64,000 bases of DNA from Virgisporangium aurantiacum (lineage in GTDB: Bacteria > Actinomycetota > Actinomycetes > Mycobacteriales > Micromonosporaceae): NCBI RefSeq assembly GCF_016863635.1, contig NZ_BOPG01000061.1, positions 1 through 64,000 on the forward strand, written 5' to 3'. Shown one piece after another: positions 9,042 through 17,343 of this stretch (position 1 is the first letter of the stretch; the number at the start of each line of letters is the position of its first letter). The notes below the pieces were generated by a model. It worked only from the letters and a program-made list of their open reading frames with translations, made no database searches and was not told the DNA's origin. The position numbers and the translations under genes were made by a program.

Positions 9042-9053
9042 GAGAGCGCTCTC
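9042..9053. promoter_or_regulatory. LacI-type operator upstream of the GH3 gene
   Basis: GAGAGCGCTCTC is identical to the palindromes at 7334-7345 and 14022-14033. It sits 64 bp before the GH3 start codon. A possible -35 box TTGACG lies at 9003-9008, with only a weak -10 box. Confidence 0.65.
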
Positions 9054-9117
9054 ACCCGCCCGAATATCGATCGAGGAACGGGTCGCCGGTCCTCGTGCTG
9101 CCCCCTGGAGCGCCCCC

Positions 9118-12100
9118 ATGTCCCCACCCCTTGCCGTGCGCTGGCGGCCGCGTGCCGTCGTCGCCGTGCTCGCCTTGATGATCGTCGTTGTCGCCTCGTA
9201 CACCGCCGTCGCCGCGAGGGAGGCGCGGGCCGCCGGTGCGCTGCTGTCGCAGGGAAAGCCGGCCACCGCGTCGTCGTCGGAGGGGGCCGCGTTCCCCGCG
9301 GGCGCGGCCGTCGACGGCAACGCAGGCACCCGCTGGTCGTCGGCGTTCGGCGATCCACAGTGGATCCAGGTCGACCTCGGCGCCACCGCAACGATCGACC
9401 AGGTGATCCTCAGCTGGGAGGCGGCCTACGCCACCGCGTTCCAGATCCAGACGTCGGCCGACGGCGGCGCCTGGACCACGATCTACGGCACCACCACCGG
9501 CACCGGCGGCACGCAGACGCTCGCGGTGACCGGCAGCGGGCGCTACGTCCGCGTGAACGGTACCGTCCGCGCCACCGGCTGGGGCTACTCGCTGTGGGAG
9601 TTCCAGGTGTTCGGCACCACCGGCGGCACCGGACCGGTCGGCGGGACGATCTCGGCGTTCAAGCCCGTCACCGCGTCGTCGTACGAGGGCGGCAACGCGC
9701 CCGCCGCCGCGCTCGACGGACGCACCACCACCCGGTGGTCGAGCGAGTTCAGCGATCCACAGTGGATCCGCGTCGACCTCGGCGGCAACGCCACCGTGAA
9801 CCGCGTGATCCTCAACTGGGAAGCGGCGTACGCGACCGCGTTCCAGGTGCAGCTGTCGAACGACGGCAACGCCTGGACCACGATCTACAGCACCACCACC
9901 GGAACCGGCGGCGTGCAGACCCTGAACGTGACCGGCACCGGGCGCTACATCCGCATGAACGGCACCGCCCGCGCCACCGGCTACGGCTACTCGCTGTGGG
10001 AGTTCCAGGTGTTCGGCAGCGTCGACACGGCGTCGAGCACACCGCCGATGTTGTCGCCGCCGACGCGTCCACCGTCCACGGTGAACCAGTTCGCGTTGGC
10101 CGCGCCGGCCGACGGCGCGATGGTGACGACCGCCCGGCGCCCGACCCTGTCGTGGAACGCGGTCGGCGGCGCGACCCGCTACCAGGTGTGGCTCAACATC
10201 AGCCGCACCGACTACGACTTCACCCAGCCGGGCGCCCTCATCGACCTCTACACGAAGGTCGCCGAACCCACCGGAACCAGCTACACACCCACCTGGGACA
10301 TCACGGACCGCTGGACCTACAAGTGGTACGTCACAACCGGAACCGTCACCTCGAACATCAGAAGCTTCAGCGTCTACGTGCCGACCGTGGAGGCCGTACC
10401 AGACGGCATCGGCATCGTGAACGGTGCGAGAGACCTCAACCGCAACGGCGCGATCGAACCCTACGAGGACTGGCGGCAGCCGGTCGAGACGCGCGTCGAC
10501 GATCTCCTCGGGCGGATGACCCTGGAGGAGAAGGCGTACCAGATGTTCTACAACGCGCAGGCGTTCCCGCGCAGCGGCTGGCATTTCGGACCGGCTCAGG
10601 CGCCGGACCTGCACGCGATGCTGATCGCGTCGAGCGGCACCCGCCTCGGCATCCCGTTCGTGTCAGCCGGCGACACCATCCACGGCTACCAGACAAGCTG
10701 GCCGACGCAGAGCGCGCTCGCCGCGGCGAAGAACTACGCGCTGGACTACAAGCTCGGTGACATGCAACGGAAGGAGCAGTTGGAGGTCGGCACCCGCGGC
10801 GTGCTCGGGCCGCTCGCCGAGGTGGGCACGAAGGTGCTGTACCCGCGCATCCAGGAGGGCAACGGCGAGAACGCCGACGTGGCCGCCGCGCAGGTGCGCG
10901 CGTTGGTTTCCGGGCTACAGGGCGGGCCGGAGCTGAACCCGCGGTCGGTGCTCGCGACCGTGAAACACTGGCCGGGTGAGGGCGCCGGCGGCGAGGCGCT
11001 CATCGTGTACGACGCCGTCACCATCAAGTACCACATGATCCCGTTCCGGGCCGCGATCGAGGCCGGCGCGGTGAACATCATGCCCGGCTACGCCGGCAGT
11101 TCGCTCCTCGACCCGGGCGGCCCGGGCGGCGGCGACAGCGCTCCGATTCTCCGCTATCTGCGCCAGAACCTCGGATTCACCGGGCTCATCACCACCGACT
11201 GGCTGCCGTCGGGCTCGTGGGTCGGCGCGGCCAACGCCGGCTCCGACGTGATGGGCGGCGCCGACCCGGGCGCGGCCGGCTTCTCGATGGCCACGTTCAC
11301 CGCGAACGTCGCGGCCGCGCGCATCGACGACGCCGTGCGCCGCGTGCTGCGGCTGAAGTTCCAGCTCGGCGTGTTCGAGAACCCGTACGGCGACCCGGTG
11401 AACGGCCCGTACCGGCAGCACACGCCGGAGTACACCGGCCTGATCAACCAGGCCTCGCGTGAGGCGATGACGCTGTTGAAGAACACCGGCGTGCTGCCGC
11501 TGCGGCTCGCCGCGGGCGACAACATCGTCGTCGCCGGACCGCGCGCCGCCGACGGCGGCGCGTGCTGCGTCTGGACGTCGTACTTCCACCAGGAGTACGG
11601 ATCACGGTCCATAGTGGACGCGGTGCGGGCGCGCGCCGCGACCGCCGGCGTCAACGTGTACCAGGACAGCGGCCCGTCGCCGAAGCTGGCGATCGTGGCC
11701 GCGGGCGAGGCGTCCTACACGCACGGCACGAACTGGGTGAAGGAACAGCCGTACCTGCCGCCGGACCAGCTCGCCGTCATCCAGAACTTCCAACGGCAGG
11801 GCATTCCCGTCGTGGTCGCGCTCGTGCTGCCGAGGCCCTACGTCATCACGGAGTGGCACGACCTCGCCGCCGCGATCGTGGTGACGTACCGGGGCGGCGA
11901 GGAGATGGGACCGGCGCTGGCGAGCCTCCTGTTCGGCGACTACGCGCCCAGCGGGAAACTGCCGTGGCAGCTGCCGCGCGCCCTGTCCGACGTGCTCCGC
12001 CCCGGCGGAACGGACATCCCGGCCGACGCCACCGAGGCGTGGGACCTGCCCTACGACCTGGGCGCCACGGCCGCCCAGCGCACCGAGATCCGGGGCCACA

Positions 12101-12177
12101 TCGACGCCGGCCGCCCGGTGCCGACAACCTACGGAAACCCGTTGTATCCCTACGGCGCCGGCCGCACCGGCTTCTGA
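9118..12177 (+). CDS. Secreted GH3 beta-glucosidase-like enzyme with two CBM32-type modules
   Basis: A 1,019-residue secreted exo-acting glycosidase. The order is: signal or anchor segment (about 14-35), two F5/8 type C modules (about 40-165 and 180-300), a fibronectin-like linker domain (about 322-420), then the GH3 N- and C-domains from about residue 430. The GH3 hallmarks VKHWPGEG and ITTDWL are present, and Asp694 is the probable nucleophile. Both lectin modules contain the signature DPQWIQVDLG or DPQWIRVDLG. The substrate is probably a beta-glucan or xylan oligomer. It shares the GAGAGCGCTCTC operator with the GH76 and GH64 genes and ends at a strong terminator. Confidence 0.92.
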   Translation: MSPPLAVRWRPRAVVAVLALMIVVVASYTAVAAREARAAGALLSQGKPATASSSEGAAFPAGAAVDGNAGTRWSSAFGDPQWIQVDLGATATIDQVILSWEAAYATAFQIQTSADGGAWTTIYGTTTGTGGTQTLAVTGSGRYVRVNGTVRATGWGYSLWEFQVFGTTGGTGPVGGTISAFKPVTASSYEGGNAPAAALDGRTTTRWSSEFSDPQWIRVDLGGNATVNRVILNWEAAYATAFQVQLSNDGNAWTTIYSTTTGTGGVQTLNVTGTGRYIRMNGTARATGYGYSLWEFQVFGSVDTASSTPPMLSPPTRPPSTVNQFALAAPADGAMVTTARRPTLSWNAVGGATRYQVWLNISRTDYDFTQPGALIDLYTKVAEPTGTSYTPTWDITDRWTYKWYVTTGTVTSNIRSFSVYVPTVEAVPDGIGIVNGARDLNRNGAIEPYEDWRQPVETRVDDLLGRMTLEEKAYQMFYNAQAFPRSGWHFGPAQAPDLHAMLIASSGTRLGIPFVSAGDTIHGYQTSWPTQSALAAAKNYALDYKLGDMQRKEQLEVGTRGVLGPLAEVGTKVLYPRIQEGNGENADVAAAQVRALVSGLQGGPELNPRSVLATVKHWPGEGAGGEALIVYDAVTIKYHMIPFRAAIEAGAVNIMPGYAGSSLLDPGGPGGGDSAPILRYLRQNLGFTGLITTDWLPSGSWVGAANAGSDVMGGADPGAAGFSMATFTANVAAARIDDAVRRVLRLKFQLGVFENPYGDPVNGPYRQHTPEYTGLINQASREAMTLLKNTGVLPLRLAAGDNIVVAGPRAADGGACCVWTSYFHQEYGSRSIVDAVRARAATAGVNVYQDSGPSPKLAIVAAGEASYTHGTNWVKEQPYLPPDQLAVIQNFQRQGIPVVVALVLPRPYVITEWHDLAAAIVVTYRGGEEMGPALASLLFGDYAPSGKLPWQLPRALSDVLRPGGTDIPADATEAWDLPYDLGATAAQRTEIRGHIDAGRPVPTTYGNPLYPYGAGRTGF

Positions 12178-12184
12178 TCCGGGC

Positions 12185-12218
12185 GAAGGGCGGCGCCCCG
12201 GACGGGGCGCCGCCCTTC
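12185..12218. terminator. Bidirectional terminator hairpin
   Basis: Perfect 15-bp GC-rich arms (12185-12199 and 12204-12218) with the 4-nt loop GGAC fill the gap between the convergent GH3 and GH64 genes. Confidence 0.88.
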
Positions 12219-12220
12219 CG

Positions 12221-13984
12221 CTACCAGCCGACGGCGACCAGGAGCCACTGCGGGTTGGCGTGCGCGATGAAGCTCGACTGTTCCGCGTAGTCGTCGTACG
12301 GGAAGCCGTACGAGAGGCGGTTGATGTTGTGGTCGTGCCAGAACTTCGAGTAGTAGTTGGCGGGCGCGGTCTGGTAGAACAGCGCCGGGTTCGACCAGCT
12401 CGACTGGGGCAGGTGCGCCACGTGGCGGTTGAGCGCCGAGCACATGCCCGGGTTCTCGGCCAGCGGGCCGGAGCAGCCGAAGATCTGCTGCGCGGTCGCG
12501 CTGAAGCCCACCTGTGACGTGTAGGCCGAGTAGTAGCCGGCGTACTGGCCGCCGGGCTGGAACTGCGGGCTGCTGCCCGGCGCCGGGATCCGGTACGGCG
12601 CCTGGATCTGGGCCAGGTGCTTGAACTCGGCCGGCACCTCGTTGACGAACCGCTGGAACGTCGCGTCGCGGGTCTCGGCGAACGTCGCCTGGTCCTCACC
12701 GATCTGCACGTCATACCCGTCCCGGGCGCGCAGGCGCAGCGCGAGTTTCAGGCCGAACGCGTCGACGCGCGTGGTGTTGCCGTTGAACTGCGCCGGCCCG
12801 ACGGTGAACTCGATGAAGTCGAAGTACTGGCTGTTCGGGGAGCCGAGGTAGAAGTACATCCGGCCGGCGGTGTTCACCGGCATGTCGAAGTACGGCTGCT
12901 CGGCGATCGAGTGGGCCACGCCGTTGTAGCTCCAGTACACCTGGCTGTCGGGGTAGCGGCCGTTGGTGCGGTTGAGAACCTTCACCATCACCACGTTCTG
13001 CGCCGGCGGGATCGTGCTCGTGTCACCCCAGAAGTCGCCCGGCGGATTCGACGGCGGCGGGCTCGACGGCGGTTGACTCGATCCGGACCCGCTGCGCACC
13101 GCGAACTCCCACAGCGAGTAGCCGTACGGCGTGGCGCGGGTGGTGCCGTTCATGCGGACGTAGCGGCCGGTGCCGGAGACGGTGAGCGTCTGGGTGCCGC
13201 CGGTTCCGGTGGTGGTGCTGTAGATCGTGGTCCAGGTGGACGCGTTCGCCGAGACCTGGAGCTGGAACGCGGACGCGTAGGCGGCCTCCCAGGCGAGCAC
13301 CACCTGGCAGATCGACGTCGACGCCCCGAGGTCGACCTGGATCCACTGTGGATCGCCGAACGCGCTCGACCACCGCGTGCCGGTGTTGCCGTCGACGGCG
13401 TACGAGGCGGCGTAGGCGGCACTCTCGGTGGTGGACGCGGCGGCCGGCCGGCCCTGCGCCACGTTCGCGGTGCCGCACCCGGTGCCGCCGCCGAACGTCC
13501 CGTAGACCCCGAACTCCCAGAGCGAGTAGCCGTACGGGGTCGCGCGGGTCGTGCCGTTCATGCGGACGTAGCGGCCCGAGCCGCTGACCGCGAGCGTCTG
13601 GGTGCCGCCGGTTCCGGTGGTGGTGCTGTAGATCGTGGTCCAGGTGGACGCGTTCGCCGAGACCTGGATCTGGAACGCGGTCGCGTACGCGGCCTCCCAG
13701 GTGAGCACCACCTGGTCGACCGCGGCGGTGGCGCCGAGGTCGACCTGGATCCACTGTGGATCGCCGAACGCGCTCGACCACCGCGTGGCGGCGTTCCCGT
13801 CGACGGCGTAGGAGGCGGCGGTCGTGGCGTTCTCGACCGACGACGCGGTGGCGGGCCGGCCCTGCGACAGCAGCGCGCCGGCCGCCTCGGCCCGGTTCGA
13901 CGCGACGACCGCCGCGTACCCGGCGACGAGCAGGACGAGCGCCGCGAGGACCGCGGCGCGGACGGATCGGATGGAAGCGGACAT
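12221..13984 (-). CDS. Secreted GH64 beta-1,3-glucanase-like enzyme with two CBM32-type modules
   Basis: A 587-residue secreted protein: signal or anchor (about 8-33), two F5/8 type C modules (about 38-155 and 165-285), a Ser/Pro linker, then a thaumatin-like glucanase domain. The C-terminus FWHDHNINRLSYGFPYDD and the ending LLVAVGW are typical of GH64 laminaripentaose-producing beta-1,3-glucanases. ATG 13984 is chosen because AGGAG precedes it; an alternative ATG just upstream is out of frame. The two lectin modules are near-identical in places at DNA level. A 26-bp LacI-type palindrome lies upstream. The likely target is fungal or plant beta-1,3-glucan. Confidence 0.88.
   Translation of the reverse strand: MSASIRSVRAAVLAALVLLVAGYAAVVASNRAEAAGALLSQGRPATASSVENATTAASYAVDGNAATRWSSAFGDPQWIQVDLGATAAVDQVVLTWEAAYATAFQIQVSANASTWTTIYSTTTGTGGTQTLAVSGSGRYVRMNGTTRATPYGYSLWEFGVYGTFGGGTGCGTANVAQGRPAAASTTESAAYAASYAVDGNTGTRWSSAFGDPQWIQVDLGASTSICQVVLAWEAAYASAFQLQVSANASTWTTIYSTTTGTGGTQTLTVSGTGRYVRMNGTTRATPYGYSLWEFAVRSGSGSSQPPSSPPPSNPPGDFWGDTSTIPPAQNVVMVKVLNRTNGRYPDSQVYWSYNGVAHSIAEQPYFDMPVNTAGRMYFYLGSPNSQYFDFIEFTVGPAQFNGNTTRVDAFGLKLALRLRARDGYDVQIGEDQATFAETRDATFQRFVNEVPAEFKHLAQIQAPYRIPAPGSSPQFQPGGQYAGYYSAYTSQVGFSATAQQIFGCSGPLAENPGMCSALNRHVAHLPQSSWSNPALFYQTAPANYYSKFWHDHNINRLSYGFPYDDYAEQSSFIAHANPQWLLVAVGW
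13184..13668. repeat. Internal direct repeat, two 77-bp identical copies within the GH64 gene
   Basis: Bases 13184-13260 and 13592-13668 appear identical and are 408 bp apart. They code for the same part of the two F5/8 type C modules. Surrounding module sequence is also similar but less strict, which points to recent duplication or gene conversion. Confidence 0.75.
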
Positions 13985-14014
13985 CGGAGGCTCCTGCCAT
14001 GGGCGGTGGTCAGG

Positions 14015-14040
14015 TGGGTGAGAGAGCGCTCTCTCACCCA
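14015..14040. promoter_or_regulatory. 26-bp LacI-type operator palindrome upstream of the GH64 gene
   Basis: The whole of 14015-14040 is a perfect palindrome with GAGAGCGCTCTC at its centre (14022-14033). It lies 31 bp before the start codon and is the longest of the four operator-like palindromes in the hydrolase island. Confidence 0.75.
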
Positions 14041-14085
14041 TGCAGCTTCTTCGATGCGCGCCCCCGCGTCAAGCGCCGGGCGGCG

Positions 14086-15378
14086 CTACGGGGCCCAGGG
14101 AAGGGGGTCGCCCTCGTACTTGTGGGCGCGGACGTCGCCCGAGCGGGCGTGACCCTCGAACAGCTCCAACCGGGCGGCCCGGCCGCAGAGGCGGCCCAGT
14201 TCGGCGCTCGCCGCCTGGCTGGTGACCTCCTGGTAGGTCACCGTCTTGAGGTACTTGCCCACCCACAGGCCGCCCGTGTACCGCGCCGCCTTCCTTGTCG
14301 GCAGCGTGTGGTTGGTGCCGATCACCTTGTCGCCGTAGGAGACGCACGTCTTCTCGCCGAGGAACAGCGCGCCGTACTCGCGCATCGCCGTCAGGGCCTC
14401 GCGCGGGTTGCGGGTGAGGACCTGCACGTGCTCGAACGCGTAGTCGTCGGCGAGCGCGTACGCCTGGGCCAGGTCGTCGACGAGGACGACCTCGCCGTGG
14501 TCGCGCCAGGCCGGACCGGCGAAGTCGCGGGTGGGCATGTCGACCAGGATCCGGTCGACGAGGTCGATCACCTCGCGGGCGAGCGCGGCCGAGTCGGTGA
14601 TGAGCACCGCGGGCGAGTCCGGGCCGTGTTCGGCCTGGCTCAACAGGTCGACGGCGACGACGAACGGATCGGCGGCGTCGTCGGCCACGATGAGGATCTC
14701 GGTGGGACCCGCGAACAGGTCGATGCCGACCTCGCCGTACAACTGGCGCTTCGCCTCGGCGACGTAGGCGTTTCCGGGACCGGCGAGCAGGTCCACGCGT
14801 CCGATGGTCTCCGTTCCCACGGCCATCGCCGCCACGGCCTGGACCCCGCCGAGCAGATAGATCTCGTCGGCGCCGGCCAGGTGCATCGCCGCGATCGTCG
14901 CCGCGGGGATCTCGCCGCGGATCGGTGGCGTGCACGCGGCGACCCGCTCGACGCCGGCGACCTTCGCGGTGACCACGGTCATGTGCGCCGAGGCGACCAG
15001 CGGGTACCGGCCGCCGGGCACGTAGGCACCCGCGGCCCGTACCGGGATGTTCTTCTGTCCCAACCGGACGCCGGGCTCGGTCTCGACCTCGAAGTCGTGC
15101 AGGGAGTCCTTCTGGCGCTGGGCGAAGGCCCGCACGCGCGCCTGCACCGCGCGGATGTCGTCGATCGCCTGAACCGGCACGGTGGCGACGATCCGGTCGA
15201 TCTCCTCGGCGGAGAGCCGGAACGACGCGGGCGACCAGTTGTCGAACTTCTCCGAGTACTCCCGCACCGCCGCGTCGCCGCGGTCGCGGACGTCGGCGAT
15301 CACCGCCGCGACGGTCTCCCGGACGCCCTCCGGGCCGGCGCTGCTTTTCTCCGCCGGTGACTTCACATGTGTGGCCAC
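14086..15378 (-). CDS. Histidinol-dehydrogenase-like oxidoreductase in a catabolic setting
   Basis: A 430-residue, Zn- and NAD-dependent alcohol dehydrogenase of the HisD family. GTG 15378 follows AGAGGAGG, which fixes the start. Family features are present: AGAYVPGGRYPLVASAHM, GPGNAYVAEAKRQLYG, the Gln and His of SQAEHGPDSPA, and FEHVQVLT. No histidine-biosynthesis gene is nearby. Relatives such as HpsN oxidise 2,3-dihydroxypropane-type substrates, so a catabolic dehydrogenase is more likely than true histidinol dehydrogenase. It follows the aldolase-like gene after a 52-nt gap that contains its own promoter and an IclR-type operator. Confidence 0.8.
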   Translation of the reverse strand: MATHVKSPAEKSSAGPEGVRETVAAVIADVRDRGDAAVREYSEKFDNWSPASFRLSAEEIDRIVATVPVQAIDDIRAVQARVRAFAQRQKDSLHDFEVETEPGVRLGQKNIPVRAAGAYVPGGRYPLVASAHMTVVTAKVAGVERVAACTPPIRGEIPAATIAAMHLAGADEIYLLGGVQAVAAMAVGTETIGRVDLLAGPGNAYVAEAKRQLYGEVGIDLFAGPTEILIVADDAADPFVVAVDLLSQAEHGPDSPAVLITDSAALAREVIDLVDRILVDMPTRDFAGPAWRDHGEVVLVDDLAQAYALADDYAFEHVQVLTRNPREALTAMREYGALFLGEKTCVSYGDKVIGTNHTLPTRKAARYTGGLWVGKYLKTVTYQEVTSQAASAELGRLCGRAARLELFEGHARSGDVRAHKYEGDPLPWAP

Positions 15379-15398
15379 GGTGTTTCCTCCTCTGGAAC

Positions 15399-15427
15399 AG
15401 CACACGTGAAATGGTGTTCCATGTCAA
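15399..15427 (-). promoter_or_regulatory. Promoter with IclR-type operator in the spacer
   Basis: On the minus strand TTGACA (15427-15422) is followed by a 17-bp spacer and TGTGCT (15404-15399). The spacer begins with the operator half-site TGGAAC. The other half is degenerate (complement of GTGAAAT at 15406-15412). The TTGACATGGAAC arrangement equals that of the promoter at 30231. Confidence 0.6.
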
Positions 15428-15430
15428 CCG

Positions 15431-16522
15431 TCAGTGGCGGGCTGCGATAGACCACTCGCCCACCGCGGCGCCGTCACGCACCGGCACGACGTGGCTCCAC
15501 ATGTTCGTGGTGCCGCAGGCGTGGTTGGGGACCAGCCGCACGAGGTCGCCGACCGACAGCCGCCGCTCGTCGTCGAGCAGGAAACCGTGCTCCTCGTTGC
15601 CGTCGAAGAACGTGACGCCGGGCAGCGGCACGCCGTCGAGGTCGCACACGACGCCGACCGACCCGATCGCGCCGATCGTGTCGGAGCTCATCGCCTTCAC
15701 GCCGGCGTCGGTGATGACCCGCCCGTCGTCGCGCACCGTGAGGACCGTGCCGAGCACGGTCAGCGCGCACTGGTCCACCGTGCAACTGCCCAGCCGGGTC
15801 TGGTTGGCGTCGAAGTAGACGTAGGTGCCGGGCCGGCCCTCGGTCACCCCGGGGGCGAACGGGGCCGACGTGACGCCCGGCGTCGAACCGACCGACACGA
15901 GCGCGGCCTCGTGGCCGGCGGTCCGCAGCGCCTCCGCGACGCTCACCAGCAGCGCGCCGGCCGCGGCGCCGGCGCGTTCGAGCGACCCGCGGTCGGACTC
16001 CAGCGACACGTGTCCCTCGTGGGTCATCACGCCGCGCAGGGCGAGCCCGGGGAGCGCGGCGAGGCCCGCCGCGGTCGCGACGGCCCGGTCGGGGTCGACG
16101 CCGAGCCGCGCGTGGCCGGTGTTGACCTCCAGCAGGAAGGGGACCGTGACGCCGGCGGCGGCCGCGGCGTCGGACAGCGGCCGGCCCGCGTCGAGCGAGT
16201 CGAGGGCGACGGTGAGACCGCCGTCGCGCGCGGTGGACACCGCGAACTCCACCTTGCGGGGACCCACGGGCGCGTGCGCCCACAACAGGTCGGCGACGCC
16301 CTGCCCGCGCAGCCACGCGACCTCGGCCGGGGTGGAGCAGGTGAAGCCGACGGCGCCCGCGTCGAGCTGACGCCGGGCCACCTCCCAGCACTTGGACGTC
16401 TTCACGTGCGGACGCAGCGCGAGCCCGGCGTCGGCGAACGTGGCCGCCATCGCGGCGATGTTGCGCTCCATCCGATCGAGGTCGACCAGCAACGACGGGG
16501 TCGGCAGTTCTTCCAACTTCAT
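15431..16522 (-). CDS. D-threonine aldolase / D-serine dehydratase (DSD1-like) family PLP enzyme
   Basis: A 363-residue fold-type III PLP enzyme related to D-threonine aldolase, D-3-hydroxyaspartate aldolase and eukaryotic D-serine dehydratase. RPHVKTSKCWEVARRQL near residue 38 carries the Schiff-base lysine, and the C-terminal VPNHACGTTNMWSH holds the His and Cys that bind metal in this family. It would cleave or deaminate a D-beta-hydroxy amino acid. This fits the upstream D-aminoacylase, which releases D-amino acids. The start overlaps the amidohydrolase stop by 4 nt, so the genes are co-translated. Confidence 0.87.
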   Translation of the reverse strand: MKLEELPTPSLLVDLDRMERNIAAMAATFADAGLALRPHVKTSKCWEVARRQLDAGAVGFTCSTPAEVAWLRGQGVADLLWAHAPVGPRKVEFAVSTARDGGLTVALDSLDAGRPLSDAAAAAGVTVPFLLEVNTGHARLGVDPDRAVATAAGLAALPGLALRGVMTHEGHVSLESDRGSLERAGAAAGALLVSVAEALRTAGHEAALVSVGSTPGVTSAPFAPGVTEGRPGTYVYFDANQTRLGSCTVDQCALTVLGTVLTVRDDGRVITDAGVKAMSSDTIGAIGSVGVVCDLDGVPLPGVTFFDGNEEHGFLLDDERRLSVGDLVRLVPNHACGTTNMWSHVVPVRDGAAVGEWSIAARH

Positions 16523-17343
16523 CGATTGACTCCCAGAGCGGCACGCGGGTCACCGTCGACCAGCCACTCGATTGTCGCCGGTTCGATGCCCGGACCCACA
16601 CCGGTGAGCGCACGGAGGCCGGCCACCGCCTCCGCCGGTGTCCACATCGGATAGTCCGACCCGAACAGCAGCTTGTCGACGACGCCCCACTCCTGCGCCC
16701 GGAGGAGCGCCCGGTGGCCGTCGTACGGGCGGGCCCACGCGGCGGACACGTCGGCGAACACGTTGCGGCTCTTGCGGAGCACGACCATCGTCTCGCGCTG
16801 CCACGGGTGTCCCATGTGGGCGATGATCTGGGTCAGCTCGGGATGGCGGCGGGCCACGTCGTCGACGAGCAACGGGTTGCTCAGCTCCAGCCGCCCCTCC
16901 GGGCTGGGCGTGGCGCCCATGTGCCACAGCACCACCAGGTTCGCGGCGGTGGCGGCGGCGAAGAACCGGTCGTGGGCCTCGTCGCGGGCGTCGAAGTGGG
17001 CCAGGATCGGGTACAGCTTCACGCCGCGCAGGCCCCGGGTGACGCCGTCGGCGAGCTGGTCGAGCACGTCGGGGTCGGAGAGGTCGAGCGCCATGAAACC
17101 GAGAGTTGGCGTCGAAGTTTCAGTGCAGAACTTCTCGACGTGCTCGTTCGGCGTGATGACGCCCGCGCGGGTGGCCCGCATGCCGAACACGAACGCGAGG
17201 TCGACGCCGGCCGCGGCCATCGCCTCGTCGTACTGCTCCGGCGTGCGTTCGGCGTACTCGTGGCCGTAGACCGGTTGCCAGTTCTTCGACCACTCGCAGC
17301 CCCAGTGCTCGGGGAGGTGGCAGTGGGTATGGACGTCGAGCAT
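16519..17343 (-). CDS. Amidohydrolase family (TIM-barrel) metal-dependent hydrolase
   Basis: A 274-residue amidohydrolase-2-like protein. DVHTHCHLPEHW near the start gives the HxH metal site. VLWHMGATP and IIAHMGHPW provide further His ligands, and FGSDYPMW gives the conserved Asp. Relatives hydrolyse or decarboxylate ring or lactone compounds; the substrate here is unknown. It overlaps the D-aminoacylase gene by 1 nt (TGATG) and the aldolase-like gene by 4 nt, so it is the middle gene of a tight operon. Confidence 0.85.
   Translation of the reverse strand: MLDVHTHCHLPEHWGCEWSKNWQPVYGHEYAERTPEQYDEAMAAAGVDLAFVFGMRATRAGVITPNEHVEKFCTETSTPTLGFMALDLSDPDVLDQLADGVTRGLRGVKLYPILAHFDARDEAHDRFFAAATAANLVVLWHMGATPSPEGRLELSNPLLVDDVARRHPELTQIIAHMGHPWQRETMVVLRKSRNVFADVSAAWARPYDGHRALLRAQEWGVVDKLLFGSDYPMWTPAEAVAGLRALTGVGPGIEPATIEWLVDGDPRAALGVNR

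Noticed and set aside
14086..15378. True histidine-biosynthesis hisD
   Set aside because: No other his genes are near, and the gene sits in a catabolic setting with an IclR-type operator.
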